The position numbers and the translations under genes were made by a program. Shown here in pieces: positions 41,709-53,076 of a stretch of DNA of 64,000 bases. The notes under the pieces were generated by a model, which ran no database searches, had not been told where the DNA came from, and worked only from the letters and a program-made list of their open reading frames with translations. Positions within the stretch are counted from its first letter, which is position 1; the number at the start of each line of letters is the position of its first letter. This DNA is from Salvia splendens (Eukaryota > Streptophyta > Magnoliopsida > Lamiales > Lamiaceae): positions 39,662,887-39,726,886 of the forward strand of contig NC_056034.1 of NCBI RefSeq assembly GCF_004379255.2, written 5' to 3'.

Positions 41709-43765
41709 GACCATCCACAACGCTGTTCCTATACCGTTCCTATACCGTTCCTTAAACCACTATTTGAGGGCCCCACTGTACTTTTTTACTCCATTCCTTA
41801 ACTAAGGAACGAAACCTGCAACCCTCCGTTCCTTAACCGTTCCTTAAATTACTATTCATTCAATTTCATTTTTTTTTATTTCCAACCCAATTCAATTTAA
41901 ATAAACACACTTTAAAAAATAAACACACTTTATTAAAAAACACACAACATTAAAAAAAATTACAACTTAAACGTAAAAAATTAAAAAGCACACAATTAAA
42001 ATCCTAAAAAAATAAAAGTACACAATTTTAATAATTTCATCCGCCAAAATTTGCCCAAATGTGCTCAATTAGATCATGTTGGAGTTGGGTGTGGGCACTA
42101 GAGTCGCGTGTCCTTGCACGAATAGATAACCGTTCTTGTATAGACGGATGCGCTCCACTTCGAGGCGGACTACTTGCGGTTGAGCTTCCGGGGGATTCGT
42201 CGTCGAACCAATTTCCCGCCTCGGGTCCTTCGTCTTGGACAATCATGTTGTGCAAGATTATGAACGTATACATGATGTCGACCATGTTTTCCATGAACCA
42301 CGTACGAGCCGGGGCTTTGATGATGTTGAAGCGCGCTTGGAGAACCCCGAACGCCCTCTCCACATCCTTGCGAGCAGCCTCCTGCTTCTGCGCAAAAAGA
42401 GTCTGCTTTGGGTTCGCAGACCCACTGCACGTCTTCACGAAGGTAGGCCACTTCAGGTAGATGCCATCGGCGAGATAGTACCCCATTTTATAAAGCCGGT
42501 TGTTGGCGACGAAGTTGATGGCCGACGCTTTACCATCCAAAACTTCGGTCAAGAGGTCGGACTGGTGGATCACGTTTACGTCGTTGTTCGACCCGGGGAC
42601 CCCGAAGTACGCGTGCCAGATCCAAAAGCGGTAGTCGGCAACAGCCTCAAGTATAACGGTTGGGTGGGTGCCTTTGTGGCCGCTCGTGTAGGACCCCTTC
42701 CACGCCACCGGGCAATTCTTCCATTGCCAGTGCATGCAATCGACGCTGCCGAGCATCCCGGGGAATCCGTGCACTGTTTCGTGAAGGTTGAGCAGGAACT
42801 GACAATCGGTCGTGCTTGGCCTTCGGAGAAATTCGTCGGTGAAGGCTGCCCGGACGCCTTGGCAGAATTTGAGCAAGCACATTCGCCCAGTGCTGTCTCC
42901 GATGTGGAGGTATTCGTCGAACATGTCGGCCGTTTGTCCAGTCGCAAGCTGGCGGATTGCTGCAGTACATTTCTGCAGCGTCGTGTGGCTGGGACGGCCG
43001 ACCGCGTCGAACCCTTCCTGGAAGAACTCTTCCCGGGCTGCCAAAGTATTCGCGATGTGGAGAAATAACGGTTTCCCCATGCGGAAACGGCGACGGAAGT
43101 ACGTATCTCCCCAAACCGGGTTATCGCAGAAGTAGTCGCGTACTAACCTTGCGGCGGCTTCCTCCCGGTTACGATGGATGTACGTACGGGAGCGTCGTTG
43201 GGGCGGCGCGGCTTCTTCCGCCTCCCGTCGTCGATCTTCTTCAAGTGATTGTTCCAATATTTGACGCATTTGTTCATAAGGATCCATTAGTTTGATTAAA
43301 TTTGGGAGAAGGAAAATATAGTTGATTTGAGATGAAAATTGGGGTGGAAATAGAGAGGAATAGATGTGTGTTTGTGATTGAAATGAGTATGAAATAGGAG
43401 TATTTATAGAGTAAATAAATAAATAAAAAATAAAAAACGGATATAAAAAAACGGTCTCATTACCGTTGCAATTTTTTTTTTTTTTTATTAAATTCGAATT
43501 TAAAAAAAATGAATTATTGCGTCACCGGACGAAGCCCACTCGCGGGGCAGCGAGTGGGCTTCACGCGTCGAATGGGAGGCCGCCACGTCGCCTCGGCGCG
43601 TGGCGGAACGTTCCGTTCCGCGTTCCTCCGGAACGGAACGCGGCACGGCATAGGAATGGCGACGGCACGGAACGGCGACGGAACGCACCCCGCAACGCGT
43701 GCCGCCGCGGAACCGTTCCGCCGGAACGGCATAGGAACCGCAACGGCACAGCGTTGCGGGTGCCC
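41709..43765 (-). mobile_element. PIF/Harbinger transposon with an intact transposase gene
   Basis: The left end GACCATCCACAACGCTGTTC faces GCGTTGCGGGTGCCC on the right, with TAA duplicated at 41706-41708 and 43766-43768. The element is 2057 bp and contains a complete transposase on the minus strand but no ORF1 gene. Its right part is GC-rich with many GGAACG/CGTTCC repeats. Closely related ends and flanking non-coding DNA occur in the deletion derivative at 22927-23738. Confidence 0.92.
42037..43287 (-). CDS. Harbinger transposase (HARBI1-like DDE nuclease), intact
   Basis: A 416-residue uninterrupted frame from ATG at 43287. It begins MDPYEQMRQ with an Arg/Glu-rich N-terminus, then a helix-turn-helix-like region around TTLQKCTAAIRQLATG. 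A DDE nuclease fold follows: the first Asp in GSVDCMHW, PGSNNDVNV further on, the second Asp in LADGIY, and the Glu in RKDVERAFG. The C-terminus is Ser/Pro-rich. This enzyme cuts and pastes elements with matching inverted ends, usually with help from an ORF1 Myb-like protein, which this element lacks. All three catalytic residues and full length are preserved, so it could be functional. The coding part is much more GC-rich than the surroundings. Shorter open frames on the opposite strand are shadows. Confidence 0.95.
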   Translation of the reverse strand: MDPYEQMRQILEQSLEEDRRREAEEAAPPQRRSRTYIHRNREEAAARLVRDYFCDNPVWGDTYFRRRFRMGKPLFLHIANTLAAREEFFQEGFDAVGRPSHTTLQKCTAAIRQLATGQTADMFDEYLHIGDSTGRMCLLKFCQGVRAAFTDEFLRRPSTTDCQFLLNLHETVHGFPGMLGSVDCMHWQWKNCPVAWKGSYTSGHKGTHPTVILEAVADYRFWIWHAYFGVPGSNNDVNVIHQSDLLTEVLDGKASAINFVANNRLYKMGYYLADGIYLKWPTFVKTCSGSANPKQTLFAQKQEAARKDVERAFGVLQARFNIIKAPARTWFMENMVDIMYTFIILHNMIVQDEGPEAGNWFDDESPGSSTASSPPRSGAHPSIQERLSIRARTRDSSAHTQLQHDLIEHIWANFGG

Positions 43766-43768
43766 TAA

Positions 43769-44417
43769 ATGTATTCAATAGAAATATAATTGAATATAGA
43801 TTATGTAGGATCTTTGAACTACATATATTTAACGTAATTAATCATAAAACATAATAAGATCGAAAACTACTATACCGAAAGCGATTATTAGGGAAGGAGA
43901 AAAAAGCTTCCTTGAACTCTAGTACTAGTGCTACTCCAATTCTAAGGAATTGTTTCTCCCTCATTCCTTCATTTTCATATTTTCTGTAATGTGTATGATT
44001 TGATAAAGTTAATATTTATAGGCAGAAACAGGACAAATTTTAATCTATTTCCATTAAAGTGGTTATTTAAAATATTTAGTAGGAGCGGTTAAATTAGAAA
44101 TTACAATCGCACACTAATTTATTCAGATATATAGGAAGATATAATTCATCAATGTGTTATGATGATTAATTAAATCAAAATTACATGATTTGATTCTCGT
44201 AAAGTCACTAACAAATTGATTGCAATATATATGCCCATTTTCCATATTAGTCGACCAAATTTGAATGGCTAATTTAATGCTAATAAAAATATTATATATA
44301 TACCCAATTTTCATATTCTTATTATATATATTAGTTATACAATTAATTATTAATAGATGTTATGTTAATTTACGAAATATATATCTGTATAGGGAGATAT
44401 ATTGTGGCTAATTGATA
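43769..44417. other. AT-rich intergenic DNA
   Basis: Nothing recognised. Confidence 0.4.
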
Positions 44418-44670
44418 CTTCATCCGTTTCATAGTAATAGAGTCATTTTGTCATTTTGGTACATTTCATAGTAATAGAGTCATTTCTTTTTTTAGTAAAA
44501 GTCAACACATTTTTCCACACCTACTTTACTCTCTCTTACTTTTCTCTCTCTTCATCTCTCTACCTTTTTCATTTTCCACTTTATTCTCCATTTACTTAAC
44601 TCACCTAACACAATTTTTCTTAATCTTAGTGCCGAAAAGAAACGCTTCCATTACTATGGAACGAAGGGAG
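44418..44670. mobile_element. Stowaway MITE, uninterrupted member of the 60667 family
   Basis: Left TA|CTTCATCCGTTTCATAG, right CTATGGAACGAAGGGAG (right TA lost). The interior has TAATAGAGTCATTT twice and GTGCCGAAAAGAAACG near the right end, the same order as in the nested element at 60667-61882. Confidence 0.82.
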
Positions 44671-46171
44671 CATGGAGTATGATGATTAATGAAAAGTCCC
44701 TTTCCAAACACTCCAAAACGCATAAATATTTGTAACTACTATTTATAGTCTAAATTCATTATGCCGTTTATAGCCTAAATTATTTCATGGCATTTATTAT
44801 ACATAAATATTCATTAGTTATTATAAATATCCAAACTGGCCCAAAATTTATAATTATTAAAATTCATGCCAAAAACTTATATATATTCAAAATGAAGCCA
44901 AAACTCGGCTTTTATATATGTATAATAGATGAGTCAAAATTTTATACTAATAGAGTAATAGATATATTCATCTTACATGTCTCAAATTATTGAAACATCA
45001 TCTAAACTAATATACGTAAGCTTTATCTTATCTAAACTTATATACATAAACATCATCTAAAATTTTGCCTAGGGCAGCCAAGAAAAAATTAAACTTGTAC
45101 AATTAACTAATTGTATACGGACTACTCAGAAAGTAGAGCTCACAATTCACTAATTTTTTTTCATCAGCTTTTCTTCGACATATTAAAGGCACGAGGGATT
45201 ACATTTTTCCATTCCATGTAGTCTATTGAGGAGGCATAGCATTGGGTTGATTTAGGTGTATATTTTAATTTAGCGATGTGTCATATTTTTGCTGATAGTT
45301 GATTTTTTTGCCGTGCTATAAATGGGCCCGAACACAGGAATTTTACACTTTGTTTACAGCAACACATGATTTTCATTACTAGTTGAAAGTGAAATAGAGT
45401 AAAATTGTTAAGTTTGTGATATTGATGTCACGTTTTTAAGTTCTTATATGTATTACCATAAATGATTCAAATACCAAACCCCGTTTATTACACTAAATAT
45501 GTCAATACGTCTCAAAAATATGGACGTCCAAACTAACTAGAATTAATACATAGATCAACTCTCCCTGATTCATTAGTTACATCCTAAAATTATTGAAATA
45601 GTAGTTCCGAAAGCCTAAAATATCGATCTTTTCACCTAATAGTCAAATTTATTTCTTTTAGAATTTTATAAACAGTTTCTTATCGATAAATACTCCTCAA
45701 TAATGTGACATAGATAAATAACCGAGCCGTTGGAAATACTTTAACATCTAAGGAGCGAACTAATAAATGCTGATGGGACGGAGGAAGTATAAAACTAATA
45801 TATAAAAGTAGGACCCGCGTTTCACTAACTTTTTCAACTCTATTTTCATTACATTTCTAAAAACCCGTGTCAGATCAAAGTGAGGCAAATTATCTAGAAC
45901 GGAAGGAGTATTAATTAGTAAAGGAAAATCACAAACTTGCAAAACATACATAGAGACAAAAAAAAAACAACAAATTGTCCGTAGAAAAGCTAACTATCAT
46001 ATATAAATATATATATATATATTACCACACCAACGTCATTGATATTAAGAAAAACCACACATGACATACCATTTTTTTTAATCTTGGATAAACAGGCAAT
46101 TAATAAAAATAAATGAAAAACACAATAGTTGTAGTAGGAATAGATTAGCATAGCATATCCCCCCACTTCAA
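44671..46171. other. AT-rich intergenic DNA with a degraded Stowaway fragment
   Basis: At about 45774-45912 two same-facing Stowaway ends (GGGACGGAGGAAGTA and AGAACGGAAGGAGTA) bracket a typical MITE interior, which looks like a rearranged copy. Otherwise nothing is recognised. The 3' end of the chalcone synthase transcript should fall in the right part. Confidence 0.4.
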
Positions 46172-47902
46172 TTAATTAATATTGACGCTATGCAGCACGA
46201 CCGTCTCTACCGTGAGGCCCGGCCCGAACCCGAAGAGCACCCCCCACTCGAGCCCTTCCCCGGTCGTGCTCAGCCCCTCCTTGGCGGAGGCCTTCCTCAT
46301 CTCGTCCAATATGAAAAGCACGCACGCGCTTGACATGTTCCCGTAGTCACTCAGCACGCTCCTCGTCGCCCTCATCTTCTCCGGCTTCAGCTCCAGCTTC
46401 TTCTCCACCTCATCCAGAATCGCGGGCCCACCGGGATGCGCTATCCAGAAAATCGAATTCCAGTCCGATATCCCTATGGGGGCGAAGCCCTCCTTCAGGC
46501 TCTTCTCGATGTTCTTCGAGATGAGCCCTGGGACGTCTTTGAGTAGGTGGAATGTGAGGCCTACTTCGCGGAGATGTCCGTCTATTGCTCCCTCGCTGTT
46601 GGGGAGGATAGTCTGGGCGGCGGAGACCATCTCGAATAAGGGACGCTCGACGCTGACGATGGGGTCGGAGCCGACGATGACGGCGGCGGCGCCGTCGCCG
46701 AAGAGAGCCTGGCCGACGAGGCTGTCGAGGTGGGCTTCGCTGGGGCCGCGGAAGGTGACGGCGGTGATCTCGGAGCAGACGACGAGGACTCTGGCGCCGG
46801 CGTTGTTCTCGGCGAGGTCCTTGGCCATACGGAGGACGGTGCCGCCGGCGAAGCAGCCCTGCTGGTACATCATGAAGCGTTTCACGGAGGGGCGGAGGCC
46901 GAGTAGCTTCGTGAGCTGGTAGTCGGCGCCGGGCATGTCGACGCCGCTGGTGGTGCAGAAGACGACGTGGGTGATCTTGGATTTGGGCTGGCCCCACTCC
47001 TTGATGGCTTTCTGGGCGGCTTCCTTGCCTAGCTTCGGGACCTCCACCACCACGATGTCCTGACGCGCGTCCAGTGACGGCGCCATGTACGCCGTCACGT
47101 TCGGGTTCTCCTGAAGGTATTCCTCCGTCAGGTGCATGTACCGCGTCTTGATCATCGACTTCTCGCCTGATCATAATTAACATAAATATTTAATTAACTT
47201 TTTTTACCTAAATTATTTAATCAGATTTCAAGGGAATTTATTATATATAGACTATGGATTTTGTTTGGATTGTAACGGAAATTTGAAATTGAGAAGCAAA
47301 AGATGAAACATGAGTGCGTATGAGTGTTTTTAGATTAAGACACATTGCATGTTGTAAGATGACTACATTTCATGCAATTTCGTCATCTTTTTCTTGGAAT
47401 GGAAAGAACTACAATTGGAATATTATGAAAAATTACCTAAAGTTTCTGAGTTAGTTTTTAGTACTCCACAACCCGAAAAAGTAGCCAAAAGTGGAAACGT
47501 TGATTAAATTCTATCCGACGAGTAAAAATTCAGTGGTCCGGAACAAGTTTGTGTCCAAGCAATTGTAATCACAATTCCAGGAAGAGAGGAAGTGGTTTCT
47601 ATAATTATGACTGATTTGACACACCACGCGCAGTACATCCAGATAGCTGAATTTCTATTCTTTTAAGCCAAAAAGTAATGCAAAATAATAAAAAAAAAAA
47701 AGAGAAGGAAATAGGAAAACGTACACATGCGCTTGAACTTCTCTTTGAGGTCGGTCATATGCTCGCTGTTGGTGATGCGGAAGTAGTAATCCGGATAGGT
47801 GCTCTGATCGACGCAATTGGAGGGCGTGGCGGTGCCGATGGCGAGCACGGTGGCGGGCCCCTCGGCGCGCTGGGCACGGCGGATCTCTTCCACGGTGACC
47901 AT
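46172..47902 (-). CDS. CHS: Chalcone synthase, intact two-exon gene
   Basis: Exon 1 47725-47902, intron 47167-47724 (558 bp), exon 2 46172-47166, giving 390 residues. The intron splits the codon of Cys60 (T|GC), the hallmark position of plant chalcone synthase. The enzyme condenses p-coumaroyl-CoA with three malonyl-CoA to naringenin chalcone, the entry step of flavonoid synthesis, as a cytosolic homodimer. With standard alfalfa numbering the catalytic triad is Cys164, His303 and Asn336. Gatekeepers Phe215 and Phe265 are present, as are the residues that distinguish chalcone synthase from stilbene or pyrone synthases (Thr132, Met137, Thr197, Gly256, Ser338). The GFGPG loop is near the C-terminus. 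No disruption is seen. The coding sequence is strikingly GC-rich for this AT-rich region. Upstream lie a TATA box and three G-boxes. Confidence 0.98.
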
Positions 47903-48005
47903 TCTAGTTAACCAGAGAAAGCGGTGATTTAGGAGTGGGAGAGAGTGAAGTGGTGTTGGAGAAAGTTTGTTAATTTGATTATGGGAAGGAGTAGGCTAAG
48001 GGGCC

Positions 48006-48015
48006 ATATAAATAT
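48006..48015 (-). promoter_or_regulatory. TATA box of chalcone synthase
   Basis: ATATTTATAT on the minus strand, about 104 bp before the ATG. It is the only TATA-like motif close enough. Confidence 0.65.
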
Positions 48016-48025
48016 GGGTTAAGTG

Positions 48026-48114
48026 GTTTGGTAGCTGGGATCACGTGTAGGAGGAGTAACGCCTTGTTGAGTGGTAACAACTTAAGGTCAATGTAGCACG
48101 TGACCATCCACGTG
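48026..48114 (-). promoter_or_regulatory. G-box/MYB light-response region of chalcone synthase
   Basis: Three perfect CACGTG G-boxes at 48042-48047, 48097-48102 and 48109-48114 (palindromic). An AC-rich MYB-type site CTACCAAAC (minus strand, 48026-48034) lies between the nearest G-box and the TATA box. A G-box beside a MYB site just upstream of TATA is the known light-regulatory unit of chalcone synthase promoters (bZIP/HY5 plus R2R3-MYB), so light and MYB control is inferred. Confidence 0.75.
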
Positions 48115-48839
48115 ACTTGTATTTTTGGTACCAAATTCATCCCTTCAAATTAGGTTTCTACCGAATTAAATAAATAATTAACTACTTCTATTAGTTTCAA
48201 TCCAAGTGTATAAACCTTTCAAAATATGAAAGCAAGATTATGTGGTTGAGAAAAAGAATTGTTAAGTGACGATTTTATTAAAACTGTTATATTTTCTATA
48301 ACTTTATTTTTAAAATGCAAAATAATTTTATTTTTATAGTAATAAATTTGGTTCCCCGATGAAAATACCAAAAAAGAGTGTCTAAGTTCAGTTTGGCCAA
48401 TAGCCAATTTGTTACATAGCTAATAAATGCCACTATAAACTAAGTTGAGAATTAGCCACGTTGGTATACTTAATAAGTTGGCCGAAAGTTGTTGAAGTTA
48501 AATGTCATTTCTACATCGATAAATCAGCAATATTTTCTAGCCATTTCTACATGCGAACGGTTAACTAACTATTAGGATGCTAATTTACTATTATAGGGAA
48601 GGTATGATTATGACTATGTAGATGTATGGTCATATTAGAATTTTAGACCGCTGACTACACTTTTAAAGGAGTTTCTAAAATAAGTTCATACTTTTCACAA
48701 ACATATTAAAAATAATAGAGATTATATTTTTGAAGGACGAATGGAATATAATATAATAAATAACTAAAACGCCAGTTTTAAATTAATTAATACAAAATGA
48801 ATTTTTTGGGGGCAACACTAAATACCACTAAACATTTTT
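48115..48839. other. Distal upstream region of chalcone synthase
   Basis: AT-rich and non-coding. No element ends recognised. Confidence 0.4.
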
Positions 48840-49025
48840 AATTATTCCTGAACTCCTTTGTTAAATGATTTTGATTCAAAACATGATACCTAGGCTATCA
48901 TATATATTTCTATTTGTCCGATTATACACACGAAATTGAATTATTCCCATTTCCCAAACTATTTTATTAAATAATTTTGATTCAAAACATAATAGCTTAT
49001 GGATCCCAATATTACGAATTTGTCC
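48840..49025. repeat. Imperfect ~100-bp tandem duplication
   Basis: TTAAATGATTTTGATTCAAA at about 48863 recurs as TTAAATAATTTTGATTCAAA at about 48966, with similar flanking sequence (CCTGAACTCC / CCCAAACTAT). Confidence 0.6.
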
Positions 49026-49628
49026 ATTTTATTTAATAAATTACCTTACAAATGTAATTATACTACAAAAATGATTAATTTTACTGACATAAATTTTCTT
49101 CGGTAATTCCTATTTTTACGTCATTAACGGTGTTACTGGCGGAAATTTCCGTCTATTTACACGTTGGTAAATTTTTTAGTGGCTTTCGTCCGTAATTATC
49201 GAGGGATTGTCCACCTTCGGTAATTTATCTTTTTTCTTATAGTGTTAGTTTTATTTAAAATGAACAAATTAATTCTAGGATGAATAGAGGAAAAAGTACC
49301 ACTTATGTGATTATATCTTAGTCCAGCGATCTATCAAAAAAAATTTTTAAGTCCAGAGACTATTGACGTGCAAACCTCAAAGTTCAGGGACTATTTGTGT
49401 AGTTCACTTAAAAAAGGTCAACAATTCATTCAAGGATCAAAAGGATTAAATGAGAAAGAAAAAATAGAAAATGGTATTAAAATACCTAAATGAATTAAAA
49501 TTTGTTTAAATACTTCAAATGTAATTTATTTTTATAATAAACTATAATATGCCTCCTATATTATTCAGAAACTATTTTTATAATTCACTTTGACAAAAAG
49601 GAGACAACATTGGGACCAATTTAATAAA
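49026..49628. other. AT-rich intergenic DNA
   Basis: Around 49085-49225 GGTAATT and GGCGGAAATTTCCG motifs suggest a decayed DNA transposon end, but no boundaries could be set. Confidence 0.35.
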
Positions 49629-49633
49629 GAAAT

Positions 49634-52256
49634 TGTAACGCCCGCCTTTTTTCCTTTCTTTTTGGGGTATTTTTTTTAAGCGTCCTTGTTTTGTTTCGAC
49701 AATCTATGAATATGTTTTATCGAAAGATCGACGAATGTTTTGAATCGTGTTGTTGATTAATTGTGTGGTGTAAATTGTCGACGAGATTGACGCGAGAATC
49801 GTCGATGGGAAAATTTCGGCGTTCGTTTACAATGTACTTGGAATAACACCAAAGTACTAAGATAATAAAACACCACAATTTAATCAATGTACTAAAATAA
49901 TAAAACACCACAATTTAATCAATGTACTAAAATAATAAAACACCACAATTTAATCAATGTACTAAAATTATATATATTTGGGCCTATCATCTTTGTCTTT
50001 TTTTTAGCCCATTTATTCTTATTCAATTGGGCTACTTTTAATATAGCCATTATTTCCTTAATTCAATTTTTTTCAGCAGAGATTTTCTTCCTCCCCTCAA
50101 CTCACGTTGAAACCGCCCCACTCTTCTCACCCCTAAATCTCTCCCGTATCTTTAACAACCATTCCTCTATATTACTCCCAACACCAACTCATATATTCAA
50201 AATCGGAGGAAAGTAACATAGAGAAATCTTCTACGTTCCAATTGCTCGATCAAACTAAAGGTATTATCCCTTCAAATTCAATTCTGCGAGTACAAAATCG
50301 CAATTTACTGACTCCTGCCACAATTCTTGCTTGACATCACAGTTTGAGGATAAAAAAAATACAAAACTGCCGTGAATTCAATTCCTTCTGCTGCTAGGCA
50401 ATTTCTCATCTCCAAAGGTATATCAATTTCTTCTGCAATAACCTAGATTTCGTGCATCTCATAAGCTCTGTAACCAATCTAACAATATGGTAATCAAAAC
50501 AAAATCGAATAAAGATTGAACCTTTAACGAACCGGTTTGGAATCGGAGGCGTCGGGGCTGTTTCGGGGTAGATCGGGGCAACGGAGTGGGAGAGACTGGC
50601 CGACGACGCTGCTGACAGCAGCGGCGTCGTGTCTCCCGGCAGCGACGACAGCGTCTCCCGGAGGGGACGGAGCAGCGGCGTATGACGGAGGCAGTGGCGG
50701 TGGACGAATCGACGGCAGGGATAGCTCAGTTGGGAGTGGCGGTCGCCGGTGTGGGGAGCGCCGGGAAAATGGGAGGAACTGCCCGATTTCGGGCGAAGAA
50801 GAATTAGAGAGAGATAGGGAGAGAGAAGGAGTAAAAGGGCGTGAAGAAGATGATGTACTATGCTGAGCTTTTGTGTTGTTTTTAAAATGGAATTGGGCCT
50901 TTTGCTTGGTTAAAAGAATCGGGCCTCACAATTAAATTGAGGTCTTGATTTAGTTTTTGGGTTTTGTTGGGAGTCACTAATTAAGTTTGGAGAAATAAGG
51001 GCGGGGTGATATAATTAAGTCTCGGGCTTTTAATTGAATTGTTGGGTCAATAATAAAATTTAATCGTGGGGAAATATTTAATTAGCTCCCGAATAATTTG
51101 AAGTACGAATAATTTCATCTTAAATCCGAAATAAATATTTTTTAAGGAAATGAAGGCGAGAATTTAATTATACGCTTAAATAAATTTTGGGAACTTATTC
51201 CGACATCGTGGTGGAAATGCGAGGAGCCAACGGAGGAATGCGGCCGCTGAATATTCGAAAATCGAGAAACGAGACAAACGACTTTAATTAGGGTGCATGC
51301 ATCTTATTCATTTACTTGATTCATTGTGTTGATTTATGTGTTATTTAAAATGCTAAAGGTGATTCCTTGCAAGCGGGACGTGATATCGAGGGAAAGGAAA
51401 TTAATTGTGGAGTTAAGCATTTGAGGTGGGCTCTCTTTTTAAATAAAGACTATGTCCTAAATACTTTTTATGTGAAAGGAGGTGGAAAGTGTTTGTCTTG
51501 CCATGTTTTGTATTTGAATGAACCTATCTGAAGTGGCTATGCCATGTATGTTTAATCGAATTCGGGTCCCAGTAGGGCCGCAAACCCTGCTCGGACTAGT
51601 GTACACCCCGTAGATCGTGTGCTATCTCTTTGGAGTTGGCCGGTCTAGTGACTTGGTTCGTGGCCACGTTCCTTGTCATGTATGTTCAGATATGGTGATG
51701 GTGAATGTGGATGGAAAATAGTTGGCCAACCGAACTTGTGAAATAAATGTTTTGTGTACTTGGGTTCTTTTAATTAAAACCCTCAAGGTCACTTGATTAT
51801 GGCTTGACAAACTATGTTTTGGCATGTGTTCACTGAGTGCATCAAGTACTCAGCCCTGCATATTATTTTTCTTAATGTGCAGATTGAGCGGCGATGGGCG
51901 TGGAGGATGTTGAGCAGAGTCCATGGATTGTTTTGTCATGGTTAATAATTGTTGGATTTGTCGTGTCTTCATACTCGGCATTTTCCGTGTCTTGAATGCT
52001 TCCGCTAGGAGTCCTTTTCTTTAGAATTGTTTATTCGTGGAGAGTCTAACACGTTTGAAAATTGTTTATTTTCTATTCTTTAATTACTTAGAGTTGGTAT
52101 TATTGTTAGGGTAATAGTATGACGTTTTTAAAGTTAATTCAGTTATTAAGATTTTGGTCAAATGTGTATGTTTTTCCCCTTTCTTCCCCGCTTCTTTAAT
52201 CCTCCCCTAGTCACGATCAACCGTGCTTTCTATCCGTAGAAAATGCGGGCATGACA
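49634..52256 (+). repeat. Gypsy 5' LTR (2623 bp)
   Basis: Contains three tandem copies of a 35-bp unit (AATTTAATCAATGTACTAAA...) at about 49877-49970, a GC-rich island at about 50540-50830, and the stem-loop motif CTGAGT...ACTCAG / CTGCA...TGCAG at 51833-51882. The open frame in the GC island is not considered a gene. Confidence 0.95.
51833..51882 (+). repeat. Conserved double stem-loop in the Gypsy LTR
   Basis: CTGAGT (51833-51838) pairs with ACTCAG (51848-51853). CTGCA (51856-51860) pairs with TGCAG (51878-51882). Same order and spacing as in the two solo LTRs although the rest of the LTR differs. Confidence 0.65.
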
Positions 52257-53076
52257 GAGTGGTATCAGAGCCACCTTCTTTCCGCTCTGGACCCAAGTGT
52301 CTTCTTTCTTTCTTGATCTAGATTAGTATCCCTAGAAAAAAAAAATTAAAAAAAATAATAATTTAAAAGTGTCAAAGGCTCAACATCCGACCATCGCGTT
52401 CAACCTGAAAAGAGGTAACCAAAATTTTTTTAAGTGATTTTGAGGTAAATATTTTGGGAATGGAAATGATTAGTTGTGCATGATGGAATTATTGGCGGGA
52501 AAAAAAAAATTTATGTTGTGGAAACTTGTGAAAATTTTTGGAAATATTTGAACTTTAAGTGAAAGCATGCTAGTTCTTTTCCTATTGAGATTTTGAGGAA
52601 CATGATGTTGCTATGTGTTGAGACGTCTGGTGATAATTGTTTGTGTATGCTCGATTATGTGGCCTTTACATGATGATTTGAGTCATGACTCGTAGGTACT
52701 GAAGTACGATATTATGAATTCTTTGTGTGATTGCGGACTGTTTTGGATGAACGTTAGACTTTACATCATCGATTCTAATTGTATGTAGCAACTCAATTAT
52801 TGCTTCTCCGAGCAAATTAAATGAACGTGGAACAACGAACCACAGTAAATCTCTAATACCGAAAGGATAAAAAGAAAAATAATAAGTATAAATGTTCGGA
52901 AAGTGTGAATGGAAGTTTGAGTGATGATAGTTGGTGTTACATGCGCATACGTAGCTTGATTTTGTATACGTATTCTATAATCGTTATATATGAAAGGTTG
53001 GGTGAGAAGTCTTGATACGATAATGTAGTGATAAATAATTGGAGCGACCATATTAATCTATGCGTTTTGAATCAGA
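52257..53076 (+). other. Gypsy untranslated leader with primer-binding site
   Basis: TGGTATCAGAGCC at 52260-52272 is complementary to the 3' end of initiator methionine tRNA. The rest is non-coding leader up to gag. Confidence 0.9.

Noticed and set aside
42235..43068. 277-codon plus-strand open frame
   Set aside because: Antisense shadow of the Harbinger transposase.
46410..47183. 257-codon minus-strand frame and a 148-codon plus-strand frame over chalcone synthase
   Set aside because: Out-of-frame shadows caused by the GC-rich chalcone synthase exon.
17090..47902. A biosynthetic gene cluster linking the terpene synthase and chalcone synthase
   Set aside because: The two genes are 27 kb apart, belong to separate pathways, and no P450, acyltransferase or other tailoring gene lies between them.
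50717..50750. tRNA-like stretch GGGATAGCTCAGTTGGGAG (A-box match) in the Gypsy LTR, repeated in the other LTR
   Set aside because: No B box (GGTTCRANNCC) or cloverleaf at the right distance. The sequence is part of the GC-rich LTR island.
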